From Dryomyza anilis (lineage: Eukaryota > Arthropoda > Insecta > Diptera > Dryomyzidae), in contig OX638130.1 of the NCBI GenBank assembly GCA_951804985.1, positions 115,209,593 to 115,273,592 on the forward strand: 64,000 bases of DNA, given 5' to 3'. How positions within the stretch are numbered: position 1 is the stretch's first letter; the number at the start of each line of letters is the position of its first letter. Below are positions 46,137 through 57,415 of the stretch, in pieces. The notes beneath the pieces are model-generated. The model was not told where the DNA came from. It searched no databases and saw only the letters and a program-made list of their open reading frames with translations. The position numbers and the translations under genes were made by a program.

Positions 46137-48230
46137 AACATTTAAAAACGATTTTTGACCAGCTAAACGAGAAAATGAAAAGTCGTTAAATAAAGAACAC
46201 ATTATCTGTATATCAACAAATTTATAAAGAATAAACATTGATTAAACGTGGTCATTATATAATGAATCATTGTTTAAATTGAAAAATTCGTCAATATAAT
46301 GAAATGTTTTTGCTTTAAGCACAAAAATAAAAATAAAAAAAAATTCTACTAATAAATAATTATATTATTATCCATGGTAAAAAGATATACCTTAAGAATC
46401 ACTCAATAATAAAACAAACCCCCCTTCAATTTGAGTTCTAAAAATAGAGTACGAAATACTATGCTCTAAGCTCAAAATTCTGTAGCACGTGCTTGTCCAA
46501 CAAAGCGCCTGTATCTTCAGTTAGCCTTACTGAGAAAAAAAATCATAATTTAAAACATCCCACGGCATCATGACAGCAATCAAAATTATTATTTGCCCAA
46601 CCTGTTGACCATTCTGTACAAAATATTGTCATTCTCAGAATCTATTTATAAAATACTCATTAATGAAAGAGCTTTCTTTGGAAATTACAATTTCCGCCAA
46701 AAGTCAACAGCCTCTAAGTGGCGCTGCGGCCCTTTTGCAGGCAGCGCCTTATGCCACCTCTTCGCATATACTACATACTACTGCTTACTATAAATGCCAC
46801 GTTATAAACGCCAACACAAAATTTAAAAAAAAAAATATATGTATCACAAAAAAAAAAGTCCCAAAAATGAGTTGGCTGAATACGTGCGTGGCTTATAAAA
46901 GCCTTACCACAGGCTTATATAATACTTCATGAAAGCCTTTCGACTATACGCGCGCGCGCTTGCATAATAATTGCCCGGCATAAATTAAATTTTATTTTAT
47001 ATCTTTATTTTTATTGGCGACGCACAAAGACAATTCTTTGCCTCAGTCACTCATTATCTGCGATGGTTTTATTTTTTCCATTCAAAACAATTTACCAAAA
47101 ATAATACCTTTTATATCAGTATTGTTATTTTCAGGGTTTGTTACTACTTGGTTGGTTTTATGTATTTCCATGGATTTGTGGCTGCTTAGCATTTAAGCGG
47201 TTGGTTGACCACTCCTTGAAATCAAAGGTTGTTACCATCGAGCACCACCACGCACGACGGCATGTCGCCAACAAATCATGTGATTCATTTTCAAAAAATT
47301 TAAAAGTGACAAAGTTGCTTGGAGGATGGCGGACAGGATCGTAAAATAGAATTGCACAATAAGACAATGGTTTTACAAGAAATTAAATGAAACTTAAACT
47401 GGTTACTGTTTAATGTATACAGGAAATTAATGTAGTTAAATTTACTACATGTATGTATTTATTTTGAAAGAAATACAGTTATAAAACAATTTTTAGTTTT
47501 AACTACTTTTGTATTTAATTAACTTGATTTTACTGCACAATGTATTAGAAATTTGTTATTGCAGAAATTGTACCATGTATATGTTTTATGCCTTCTTATA
47601 TTTTTTATGTTTGTGCACAGAACAGGAATATACATACTTCGAAAATTAGTATGATGATGAAAAGATTACATGTTTATTTTTGCCTCTATTTTCATCATAA
47701 GAAAAATATATTTATTGAATACATCATTCATAAAAATTGTTGTAATTTCAATTAGAATGCAGTCAAAGTAAAAGTAAATGCAAATATAGTATTTTTTTCT
47801 ATATTATTTTGGAAATTGGTATAAATACAGAATGTAGTAAAAATAAATGAGTATGTAGTTCAAGTTCTTAAAATATGTTTACAATAATGATATAAATGAA
47901 ATATGTTGTTTTTGCAAAAATTAATATATTTTTATTAAAATTTGATGATTTGCAAGTTTTTCATATTAAAAAAGATTTGTTTAATTGTTTTTTTTTTGTG
48001 TTCAAAATTTAACGTATGAAATATAATAAAGCTTGTATGCATTTTTATATTAGCAAGTATTTTGAAGTCATAGAATTTGTTGTCAGTTATTTGATACATG
48101 TATGGCAGAATTAAAAAATTAGAAACTTGTTCTGTTTTTGCATGCAACATATATATTACTAATTTGATTCTTGCAACAATATAATGTTTATTGCAAATAA
48201 TCATGTGTTTGCATGCTATATATTGATACG
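46137..48230. other. Single-copy DNA with a GC-richer patch
   Basis: The patch at about 46620-47340 is the most balanced part. It holds a CG alternation (ACGCGCGCGCGC at 46948-46959) and several short overlapping frames on both strands (46593-46793, 46663-46932, 47014-47196, 47138-47344, 47158-47367), none recognisable. From 47380 the DNA becomes AT-rich. TTTTTGCATGCAACATATAT-like words recur at about 48135, 48765 and 48838, suggesting a weak dispersed repeat. Confidence 0.45.
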
Positions 48231-48414
48231 AAAAGAGGTAATTTGCTCCACTATTCAAGCGTAAATGAGACGCAAGACAATTCAGCGCACTAAGCAATGT
48301 GTTAGAAAGAGATGGAAGTTCATTCAGCGCACTAAGGCAATGTGCGAGAAAAAGATAGAAGATCAACGCATTTAAAACACATAAGTGCGAATGAGCTGCC
48401 AATAGCATGCGTCA

Positions 48415-48472
48415 TTCACGAAACGAGTAGAAGGTTCTCGAAACATATCGAAGCTTGTCGAAACGTGTCGAA
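48415..48472 (+). promoter_or_regulatory. Heat-shock-element array (HSF binding site)
   Basis: GAA occurs at 48420, 48430, 48440, 48450, 48460 and 48470, exactly every 10 bases, with TTC at 48415 and 48435 in the alternate 5-base positions and a TTG at 48455. HSF trimers bind nGAAn units in alternating orientation every 5 bp. The stretch AGAAGGTTCTCGAA is a perfect three-unit site. TCGAA is repeated four times at 10-bp intervals. The array lies about 15-70 bp upstream of a TATA-like box, as in fly heat-shock promoters. Confidence 0.65.
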
Positions 48473-48485
48473 ATGATGCGGGCAG

Positions 48486-48494
48486 TAAATAAGG
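48486..48494 (+). promoter_or_regulatory. TATA-like box downstream of the HSE array
   Basis: TAAATAAGG, one change from TATAAATAGG-type boxes, sits 14 bases after the last GAA. A start site would be expected near 48515-48520. ATGs downstream open only very short frames. Confidence 0.45.
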
Positions 48495-48665
48495 ACGCCG
48501 TATCTGAGGCACAGCACTTTAGTAGTGATTGGAAAGTGTGAGAACAATGTCAAGTTAAGTAGTGGACATGCCGCAGTTGTTAGAATTTGTTATTAGTAAA
48601 TTGTGAATTAATAAAGTTATTTGTTATAATTTAAAACAAACATAAGAGTGTTTTTATTTTTTACA

Positions 48666-51100
48666 CAATCCAAAGATACGAACTTGTAGAACAGTTTTCC
48701 GTAAACTGAATTTTAGTAACAATATTACAAAATTAATTCATTTAATGCAAAACTTGTCCATTTTTGCTTGAAACATATATAATACTAAATTGATTCCATT
48801 CAACCGTATTATGTTTATTGCAAAATAATTTAATGCTTGCATCTAACATATATATTATCGATTAAATATGTTTTTATATAATATTTTGTCATTATTAGCT
48901 ACAAGTCCTATGCATATTAATTCAATTTATATTGATTGACAACTTTATAATGTTTATAAGCTAACTATGGAAACATATTATGTTTGCATGCACTAATTAT
49001 ATAATTTCTACAAAGTACCATTTTTTTTTTTACAAACATTTTTATAAATTAGAAAAAAATATATTTTTTTAGATAAACTTTATCAAAAAAAAAGAAATAT
49101 ATTTACCACAAATACAAAAACTTTTGTGAATAAAGATGTCAATTTTCGTTTTCCCTATTTTGTTTGCAAGTTGAATTTAAAAATGTTTAAAATTTGATCG
49201 TATTCATTTAATAGTTACTAATGTTAACATAATATGATTGCAATTATTAATTTAATTAATATAAGTGACCATTACCATAGTTATTCAGATTTTTAAAAGT
49301 TGCTGCTACAAGCCTTATGATAGCATCTATTAATATGACAACCAGACAACATTTAATAGTTTTTTGAAATGTTTAACATGTTTGCAATTACAATGTATTT
49401 GCTGTAAAACATATGTAAAGTTGTCACATAAATTAATTTATTATTTGATCGATAATTTCATGGTATTACATATGATATCATATCGATATATAAATTGTTT
49501 TTAAAACTGTTGAATTCTGTGCATTCAAACAATTAATCATCAAAATATGTTTGCAGCAAACATCGCAATTATAAATTATACAAACATTAGCAACTATCTC
49601 AACAATGCCGTACATTCAGAAATAATTTTAAAGAATTATTTTAGTAATTTTTAAAATTCATAGAAGCTGATTTTCAATAATATTATATTTAATGTTAAAT
49701 AGAATTTAATTAAGAGTTATTTTTATTTATTTATAAATCAGTATATTTTGCATCTTAATATTAAAAATATTGCACCATATATTGACACGAAAATATAAAT
49801 TATTAATTAAAATGCAACCCAAACGAAATATTATGTCCTAAAAATAGTACAAAGAGAAAATAATTTTATTTGCAGCAAACATAAATAAATCATAAATCAC
49901 AATGATTCTCTAATTTCTACAATGATTTTATTAACAAATTTATGATTAAGACATATTTTTATTATGATTAACTAAATTATGATTAAGAAATTTTAAAAAT
50001 TAAAAATAGTTTTGAGTTAATTGAAATTAATGTTAGTTGCTAACAATCGTATTATGTTTGCTGCAAAATATGTTTTTTCTTTCTCTATTTATAAGACATA
50101 AAACTAATTAAAAACACTTAGTGCATTGAATATCGGTCATCAGTACAATGTTGCATCGTGCAACAATCGCACAGTCGCGCAACTAACTTCCTTGTCTTTC
50201 GCATTTAATCATATTTAATTTTGAACTAATGAAAGAGTTAATTAGACGACGAACAAAGTCTTAAATTAACTGCAAAGACGAATGGCAATTAAATTACAAC
50301 TCCAGCAGTCCTCTAATTTTCTGCTGCACAAGCATGAAATATAATTGGACCCGCATAGTAGTTACGCCCTCTTCCCCCAGCAGCCCCTAGCCAATGGCAA
50401 CAATTGCAACTATTACTAAATACTACTTACTACTCAGTGAATGGCACTAATCCGTGCAATATAATAAATCAATAGGGAAAAATATGAAATATTAATAAAA
50501 TAAAAATAAATTTAAAAATAAAAATATACACAAAATTAGTAAAATTTGTAATTATGAGACGCGTGCGCAAACAATTAGCTGAAGAGTATTAAGTAATGAT
50601 GGCGTTAAAACTGGAGCCATTACGGCAACAATGAAGATGGTATGTGTTACAAAAAAACATAAAAAAAATAATGTTACAACAACAACAAAACTAAAGCAAG
50701 GGCAACAACATCTAGATATGTTATATGATTCATTCAATCATTTATTTCATTTATGTGCAGTCGAGTGACTAAAATAATTAGTTATAAATAACAAATTAAC
50801 TTGGTTGTATTTTATTATTTTCAAATATAAATTAACAGTGTTAAGTATAACATAATTTATTAATAAATAATTTTATTCAGCGTTAATTTATTGTATAATT
50901 AAAAGAAAAATACTATTATTTTAAAATAGAAAAAACAAATCATCGATTTAGAGGCCAAACTAACCAAATACTACTTTTTTAAACCCATTTTTAAAGTTTA
51001 AATAAAAATCTAATATGTAATTTGAAAGATTATGAAAGTACCTTTCAGCGGATACTAAAATAATAAACATCGTTTTGAAATATTTAAAAAAATATATATG
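48666..51100. other. AT-rich DNA with a small GC-richer patch
   Basis: Mostly very AT-rich with no frame of note. TGTTTGCATGC / TTGCAGCAAACAT words recur loosely between 48800 and 50070. A balanced patch at 50140-50460 has TTGCATCGTGCAACAATCGC near 50151 (a small dyad) and CCAGCAGCCCCTAGCCAATG near 50377. The frame at 50552-50737 covers CAA repeats and is not convincing. Confidence 0.45.
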
Positions 51101-51102
51101 GG

Positions 51103-52160
51103 CCATTCCACACCAAATCTACCAAAAAAAGTCAAATTTGAGATTTTACCTTTTCGATCTTAATGAACTTTTGGCAACTGAAAATTATTTTTTTAAATAT
51201 GATGCAATCAAAATGCCATCTTGAAATTTTGCATGAACATTAACAATAAATTGACGAAAATTTAAAATTTTTTTCAGAATTTTAAAAAGGGTCCTTTTTA
51301 CAGACCACAATTTTTAAGTGCAAGGATAATGACCACGGGCCACATGTTACCGTTTGGAAATTACAACTTAATTTTTCTAAAAGCTTGTTCTATTAGCTTT
51401 AAAATGAGCCATTAACGGAGTTTCTAGCGTTTCTAGTTCAAGAGATATTTAAATATGAACAACAGTACAAAAGTGATTTTTGGCACTTTTTTTCCAACTT
51501 TGAGCCACTGTATCTCTGGAAGTGGTGGTCGGAAAAAATAAAAAAAAAACTTTTTAGTGCATGTCTCGATACCCTTTATCAGTTGCCAAAATTTGCCCAT
51601 ATATGGCCCATATATCAAAAAAGTGGACCGAATTTAATGAATTCTGCTGTAAATAATCTACATTGTAATTTCTATTGAATGCGCCTACTTTAAGGAATTT
51701 TATTTTCAAAAATTGATTTTAAAATTGCGCAGACTTTGACCCTTCTAAGAGGATATGTTCAAAATAAATTATGAAGGTTTTAAGAAAATCTTGACCAAAA
51801 TCGATTTTAAAATTTTGCAGACTTGGACCCCTCTATGACGCTCCGTTTGAATGATATGATGGTTTCAAGAAAATCTTTCTTCAATACCAGTGGACCGAAT
51901 TAAACGAATTTTGCAGTAAATAATATATATTGAGATCACTATAAAAGGTGCCTATATTGACCTCTCTAAGTTTAGAAGATATGAAGAAGAAATTTTCAAA
52001 AATCAATTTAAAAACTCCGCACACTTAAACCCCTCCACGATGATCTGTTCAGAAGCTATGAAGATTTTATGAAAATATTGACCAGGACCAGTGGACCTAA
52101 TTTATAAAATTTTGCAGTAAATAATCGACATTAAAATATATCGAAAAAATACGTATGTAT
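51103..52160. repeat. Degenerate long tandem repeat, possibly of mobile-element origin
   Basis: GGCCATTCCACACCAAATCT starts the segment. GTGGACCGAATTWAAYGAATT with a TGCAGTAAATAAT phrase recurs at about 51624, 51891 and 52094, with intervening GCAGACTTKGACCCCTCT words (about 51728, 51816, 52020). Spacings are 200-270 bp. The interior of a decayed transposon is plausible but no termini were matched. Confidence 0.55.
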
Positions 52161-53149
52161 TTTATTAGAGTTCAAAAGTAACTGCATTTATTTTTACTAT
52201 ATGGATGTAGTGGTTTTTGTAAAGAAAACTACTACATTTACTGCCTTTTTATAATAAAATTTAGCATATTTGTATTGAAATAAAAATACCAAATAGTAAA
52301 ATTCAGGCATAAGAAGCTGTTCTAGCACAGACTCTTTCTTGCCCCCTTAATTTTATTTCATCTTTTTTATATGAAATAAATTTTTTTGCAGGACTGCCCT
52401 ATTCGTTTTTCACAAAAAGTATCTCAGCTGGTAAATAGTTTTATTTTCATTTGAAAAATATTAGAAATTGTCCTTGTAATTGTCAAAAAAATCAGAAAAT
52501 AAATACGTGCTACAGTTTTGGCAATATTTACAAAAATAATATTTAACACATTTTGTGGTAATATCAAGTCAAATGAATACAACTGTATTAAAAAATCAAA
52601 AAAACTACAAAAGTTGATTTTTTTAAAGTAAATAAATAAATGTAGTTTAATTTTTTACATTATTTTTCTCCTTGCATTAATATTTAAAATAAATACGTGC
52701 TACAGTTTTGGCAATATTTACAAAAATTATATTTAATACATTGCATTAATATTTAATTATTTAAATGCCATCAAATTCAAATAAAAATCCATGTAGTTCA
52801 TAAAATATTATTTTAAAATAACGAAGAAAATGTACGGGTAAATTTCTCAATAAAAACCGAAGACAATATTATAAAATACAATAAAAAATTTCGTTTCTTA
52901 ATTTAAGTTGATCTTAACCTTATAATATAAATGCTTTGTCAATATCATGTCACATACAGTTATTTAATTTGTTATTACTTAAGCCGAATTCCAGCAACTG
53001 ATTACAACAAATATAAAAAAATCTTTTAATACAAATGAGAAGCAAAAACTTTTGCAAAATTGCATAAACTGACAGTTACAAACTGCAAAAATGTATAAAA
53101 AATTAAACAAGTTGCAAAATTTAATAAAATGTAAATGAAAAGGAAAAAA
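52161..53149. other. AT-rich DNA with a 55-bp direct repeat
   Basis: AAATACGTGCTACAGTTTTG at 52501 is repeated at 52691, 190 bp apart, with identity continuing through GCAATATTTACAAAAAT. Otherwise AT-rich without recognisable features. Confidence 0.65.
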
Positions 53150-53590
53150 TTAAATAATTTGCAAAAATTACAAAAAAAAAAAAAAACAAAAAGCTAACAA
53201 GAGATGATTAGCAATAAAGAAATATTTTTCGTTAAGTCGTAAATAAAAAAAAATTGGATATACTTGAAATAACAAAATAAAAATAAAATAAAAAAAAATA
53301 AAGTAAAATAATTAAAAATAAAAAAAATATATAAAAAAATAAAAATAATATACAAATAAAAATAAAATAAAAATAAAATGAAATTGAAAATATAATAAAA
53401 ATAAAAAATAAAAAAAAAATTAAATAAAAATTAAATTAAATAAATTAAAAATAAAAATAAAAACTAAACAAAATAAAAGTAAAAATAAAAATAAAAATAA
53501 AAATAAAATAAAATAAAAATAAAATAAAAATTTAATAATAAAAACTGAATTGATATGGAATGTAATAAAAATTAAAAAAAAATGGAAATA
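53150..53590. repeat. (AAAAT)n / (AAAAATA)n A-rich microsatellite
   Basis: Irregular AAAAATAAAATAAAAAT words on the + strand. As at 12.8 and 13.7 kb, this A-rich tract immediately precedes a DINE-1-like sequence. Confidence 0.85.
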
Positions 53591-53599
53591 TATAAAAAC

Positions 53600-53925
53600 G
53601 AGCCCGACTACACCTTTGGTGGGGATAATGTGGGATATTTAATACCTTAATTTTAAAGTTTTTAATAATGCTGAACCTCCCCACCCTCAGAATATTATTC
53701 ATAAATCAGAAATTTACGTCTTATATCCCCATAAATTAAAAAATTTATATAAAAGTATAAACAATAAAAAAAAAAAATTGAAAAATATAATTGGGCGGAC
53801 CACGCCTATATTTAAAATTTTGAAAGGCTAATATTTCATAGGTTTGATTTTAATAATTTACGGATCAAATTTCCACTATGAAAACCCGGGAAATAATGAA
53901 AAAAAAAGTGGGCGGATCACGATAA
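53600..53925 (+). mobile_element. DINE-1-like element, internal/left fragment
   Basis: Starts GAGCCCGACTACACCTTTGG and continues through GGGGATAATGTGGGATATTT, CAGAAATTTACGTCTTATAT, GGGCGGACCACGCC and AAAACCCGGGAAATAATGAA, closely matching copy 2 (14640-14960). It is cut off at GGGCGGATCACG, so the CAGA tract and terminal hairpin are missing. Confidence 0.8.
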
Positions 53926-54199
53926 TAAAGTTAAAAAAATGTATGTATAATTAAAAAGAAAATGAAAAATAAAATAAAAATAAATTAAGTTTTTCTTACT
54001 TCTATTTTTAATTATTTTTCTGGAAAACCAAAAAAATTTTAAATATGGATTCAGAAAAATTTACTTAAAAAAGAAAAATAAATGAATACTAAATGACTAC
54101 AAAGTGTATTAAAAAATTGTAAGATATAGTTAAGAATAAAACAAAAGAATAACAAAAATAATAATAAAAACTGAAAATGGTCTTTTTCTCCCAACCGAC
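53926..54199. other. AT-rich spacer before the gene-like region
   Basis: A-rich sequence with no element ends recognised. A 68-codon minus-strand frame (54051-54257) crosses its right edge and is not convincing. Confidence 0.4.
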
Positions 54200-54480
54200 T
54201 GGTAAAACACACTTCACAGTGCCTGCCAAAAGTACGCGCACTCCAAACCCAGAGCACGTTCGCAATGAACCAAAGCTTAAACGGTTCAGCTTAACGGCAA
54301 CAAATTGCTACAGGCCACAGCTACAACGACTTACAGAGGTCCAAGAGTGGTGAGTAACAGCAGCAGTAGCAGCAACAACAATTGAAATTTGTGGCAATGT
54401 TGGTTGGTATTGCGATGTCGGCTGCAGTTGAGCGGGCTTCAAAAAAATTCAAAACCTAACGTTTTCTTAACTTGGCTTGC
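54200..54480 (+). promoter_or_regulatory. Probable upstream promoter region of a + strand gene
   Basis: Composition shifts sharply from AT-rich to balanced (GCCTGCCAAAAGTACGCGCA near 54221, CAGCAGCAGTAGCAGCAACA near 54357). A donor-like GAGTGGTGAGTAAC at about 54343-54356 could end an upstream alternative exon. No clear TATA box was found. Promoter placement is inferred from its position in front of the exon-like stretch. Confidence 0.3.
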
Positions 54481-55367
54481 ATTAGCGTGGCTGCGAGTAT
54501 CGAGTTTGGACGCATTTTGTAGTGAAGCGCGTTACAAGTGTGCAATTGAGACATAAAACAGAAAAAGTGAACTTTTTTTTTGGTGTTTTTGGATTTTTCA
54601 AAAATTTATAAAATTTTTTGGAATTTAATTTTTTTATTGTAAATTTTTTCGACACAATTTTAACCTTGCAACGCAAATACTGGATTTTTGGTAATTTTTG
54701 CGGTTTTTCGATTTGTTTTTTTGCGTCTACTACAACAGATCTGTTGATCGCCTGAAAAACGCGCCTTCGTAATTATTCGTGTTCGTGCTCGTGATTTATA
54801 TTTTTTTATAAGTTTTGTTGTTTTTGTAATCTGTCGTACATTCGGCCGTACGAACGAAAACAAAAGTGAGTTCGAAGCGATTCGCAAGTCAGTCGCACCG
54901 CCAGCCGTCAGTCAGACCGAGAGCCCCAGCCAAGCAGAGTGGCTCCATTCAGCAAGAAGCAACAGCAGCAGCAGCAGCAAGAGCAGCAGCCTTCAGTGCA
55001 TCCAACAGATACAACGAACGTCGACGACTTCAAAGACGAAGACATAGACACTGTAGTTGCGGCCAGCAACGTTTAAAGTGCAGCAAATTTTTGTGCGCAA
55101 CGTTTTTCGTTTATTTTTTAATACAACAAAAAAAAATTGTTTTGCATTTTACAATTTAAAGGAAAAACTTATAATTGGCATAAAATAGTAACAACAACAA
55201 TAACAGACTGTCAAAGTGTTGTGAAAAGTGAAAGCCAAGCGTCGAGTTTTTCCATTGCGAAAAACAACAGCAAAAAAAAATATTTTGAAAAAAAAATATT
55301 ACAAAGGAACTGCCAAAACTATTGTGGATTTAGTGAAAATCAAAAACTACAAAATGCTGCTCAAAAT
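54481..55367 (+). other. Probable 5' UTR-containing first exon
   Basis: The sequence has the look of a long fly 5' leader: balanced composition, TCAGTCGCACC and GTCAGTCAG at 54889-54909 (similar to the insect initiator TCAGT), a CAG run at about 54959-54992, and GTGAAAAGTGAAAGCC near 55222. It ends with the context ACAAAATG followed 14 bases later by GTAAGTATT, a consensus donor. The true start site is uncertain, from about 54480 to 54900. Frames at 54866-55159 (97 codons, Arg/Ala/Ser-rich) and 55137-55400 would be upstream ORFs or chance. The gene cannot be named. Confidence 0.45.
55354..55367 (+). CDS. Putative first 14 coding bases, then splice donor
   Basis: ATG at 55354 sits in ACAAAATG, close to the fly start consensus (C/A)AAAATG. 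It encodes Met-Leu-Leu-Lys plus two bases before GTAAGT at 55368-55373, so the intron would begin in phase 2. The rest of the protein must lie beyond the window or in exons not recognised here. I chose this ATG over upstream ones for its start context and proximity to a consensus donor; upstream ATGs run to stops. Confidence 0.3.
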
Positions 55368-56413
55368 GTAAGTATTAAAAAAACTGACTCAGGGCAATGA
55401 TTTTTTTTTTTTGCAAGTCTTGCAGTTCATAAGCGCGCTCAAGCAAGAAAACCGTGTATAATGAAAAATTTAATTTTTAACTTACAAAAAATTAAAAATA
55501 AAATAAAGGATAAGTAAATATTAATAATTATATTTTGTTGTATGGTTTTTTATAGTTTTTACATTTTATAATTCGTATAGTTTTTACATTAAACTATAGG
55601 AATTATAAAAAATACTAAACATAAGTATAAAATATAAATATTTAAATTTAAAAATAATTCTGTTGAGCTTTTTGATAAAAAAATTAAATAGAAATTTTAT
55701 ACAAGGTTTACCTCAACACTAAAATAAACTCAAACCGTTAAAAAATAATAATTTTATAGTAAAATAATTTTAACTTGGCTCCTTTTTAAATCAACATTTT
55801 TAAAACATCAGAAATAAAAAATAATTTCTAATAAATATTTTTTATATTTTTATAAATATCAAAATAATTTAAAAATATATTTTCATTAATTTGAATATAT
55901 TTCAAATATAATAACACTACCCAACACAATTTTTGCCATGGCCATAAAATACATTAATTCTATATAATTAGCTCATTTCGGTGAAAATTGCAATCGTAAT
56001 TTTTAGTCCTTTTTCCCCTTCTTCAGAGAGTAAGAAAAATATAGTACCATGAAAAAATAGTTTTACGAAAAAAATTGAAAAGCAATTTTTCATTTAATTG
56101 TCCAGACAAATTTTAATATACTAATAAATCCTAATATTCCTGTAGGTTTTTGAAAATAATTAAATCTAAACTTGGAAATTTTTGTTTTTTTTTAAAGAAT
56201 TTTTGAGCATTTAGAATTTAATGATAAACAATAAAATGATTTACAGTTATCCAGAGCATAATCTAAATTAAATATCAACATTGAAATATACTCAGTTTTT
56301 GTTCATATAATATATAAGCGTTTTCAATTTAAACTGTATTGATTGATAGGGATATTTTAAAATTAAGAACTAATAACAGTTAGTAATTTTCGATGTTAGC
56401 TCAAACTATGTTC
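55368..56413 (+). other. Start of probable first intron, AT-rich
   Basis: The sequence drops abruptly to A/T-rich after the GTAAGTATT donor and stays so. No acceptor with a downstream coding frame was identified. Nothing else is recognisable. Confidence 0.4.
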
Positions 56414-56416
56414 TGC

Positions 56417-56800
56417 ACACAGAAAAAATTTCTTCAATATGATGAATTTATTCATAAACATTATGAATTTATTCATAAATATTATGAATTTTTTCACCAA
56501 CTACCAGATTCGACATATTGATACCACCGTTCATTAAAAGACAAATTAATGAATGCATTCATAATAAATATGAACAAAATATTCAATATAATGATTTTGA
56601 ATTGTCATATTGATGAAATTGTTCATAATATTTTTTCCATAAAAAATTATTTTTTTATAAAATTATTCGAAAAAAAAGTGTTATAAATTTTTTTTTTTTT
56701 AAATAACAGAATGACAAAGTTATCCGAAAAAAAAGTTGCGAACAAAAAAAAATCAAAAAATATAAAATTGTCAAAAAAAATTTTTTTTCGAAAAAATTGC
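56417..56800 (-). mobile_element. CATATTGA-rich element, fragment e
   Basis: Starts ACACAGAAAAAATTTCTTCA and continues TCAATATGATGAATTTATTC, CCAACTACCAGATTCGACAT and ATACCACCGTTCATTAAA, matching copy d from 35982. After about 170 bp it enters the TTCGAAAAAAA core and then loses similarity; the other end is not found. It has an extra AAACATTATGAATTTATTCAT unit relative to copy d. The 74-codon frame at 56655-56879 is from the core. Confidence 0.7.
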
Positions 56801-57325
56801 ATGCTTTTCTTAATTTTTGGGAATTGCCGACTATTTCATTTTTTCTCACATAAAATAGAAAATAAGTGACACAAATCAATATATTTCAATAAATAATCCA
56901 TTTGATGAAAAAATTATAATTATAAAATTTAATATTTCTTATGTCTCTAAAAAGTGCCTTAAGAAACGCCTAAAATTTCGAGACAAAATTAATTAAAAAT
57001 TGCGTATAAAGTCAAAATCAACAATTGCGAATTATATAGAATTCATTTTTGTGATTTATTCTTAATTATCGAATGTAATAAAAAATCTATGTGGATTTAT
57101 TTTTCCATAGAATAGTAATTGAAATTGAACCTCACCTATAATATACAAAATACATAAAATGCATCTTCAAGGTTTTCTAAATCCACCTCTGCATTTATTT
57201 AAATACGAATTTATGCAATAATTAAAAGTAATTTACGTTTTTATGTAATCTGCGTAATTATGCAGCGCCTACATAAGTTTCAAGTATAATTGTTCTTCAA
57301 CCCACTCTGATTTTATACTTCCTTA
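56801..57325. other. AT-rich DNA, no feature seen
   Basis: Unique-looking sequence, no frame or repeat recognised. Confidence 0.45.
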
Positions 57326-57415
57326 TATTCTACTTGTTCTTCATCTTCGTCTTCTTCTTCATCTTCTCCTTCCTCTCCTTCCTCTTCTTCTTCTTCCCCT
57401 TATTTTTATCTTCTT
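57326..57415 (+). repeat. (TTC)n polypyrimidine tract
   Basis: A run of CTTCATCTTCGTCTTCTTCT-type words, nearly pure pyrimidine for about 70 bases. A second, shorter patch lies near 57570-57600. Frames at 57334-57549 and 57434-57763 come from this composition. Confidence 0.85.

Larger units (their letters stand above)
48236..48665 (+). mobile_element. LTR-like segment (possible solo LTR) with heat-shock promoter
   Basis: The order resembles a retrotransposon LTR. A U3-like part has a 42-bp tandem pair (ATTCAGCGCACTAAG at 48280 and 48322), then a heat-shock-element array, a TATA-like TAAATAAGG at 48486, then AATAAA at 48608 about 90 bases after the expected start site, then a T-rich end near TTTTTTACA at 48665. 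No internal retroviral-type genes, primer-binding site or second LTR are in view, and the exact ends and target duplication are unresolved. The alternative is a stand-alone stress-responsive promoter of a short non-coding transcript. Confidence 0.4.

Noticed and set aside
47935..48408. 157-codon minus-strand frame, the longest outside a simple repeat
   Set aside because: No recognisable family; its N-terminal part is the translation of the 42-bp tandem repeat of the LTR-like segment (42 is divisible by 3) and the rest follows AT-rich composition. I could not exclude a gene but see no positive support.
48415..48665. Promoter of a classical heat-shock protein gene
   Set aside because: No coding frame follows; AATAAA appears within about 100 bases and all nearby ATGs open only tiny frames.
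54866..55159. 97-codon frame in the probable 5' leader as the main protein
   Set aside because: Arg/Ala/Ser/Gln-rich translation of CAG and GC-rich leader, poor start context, and it ends before the better supported ATG with splice donor.
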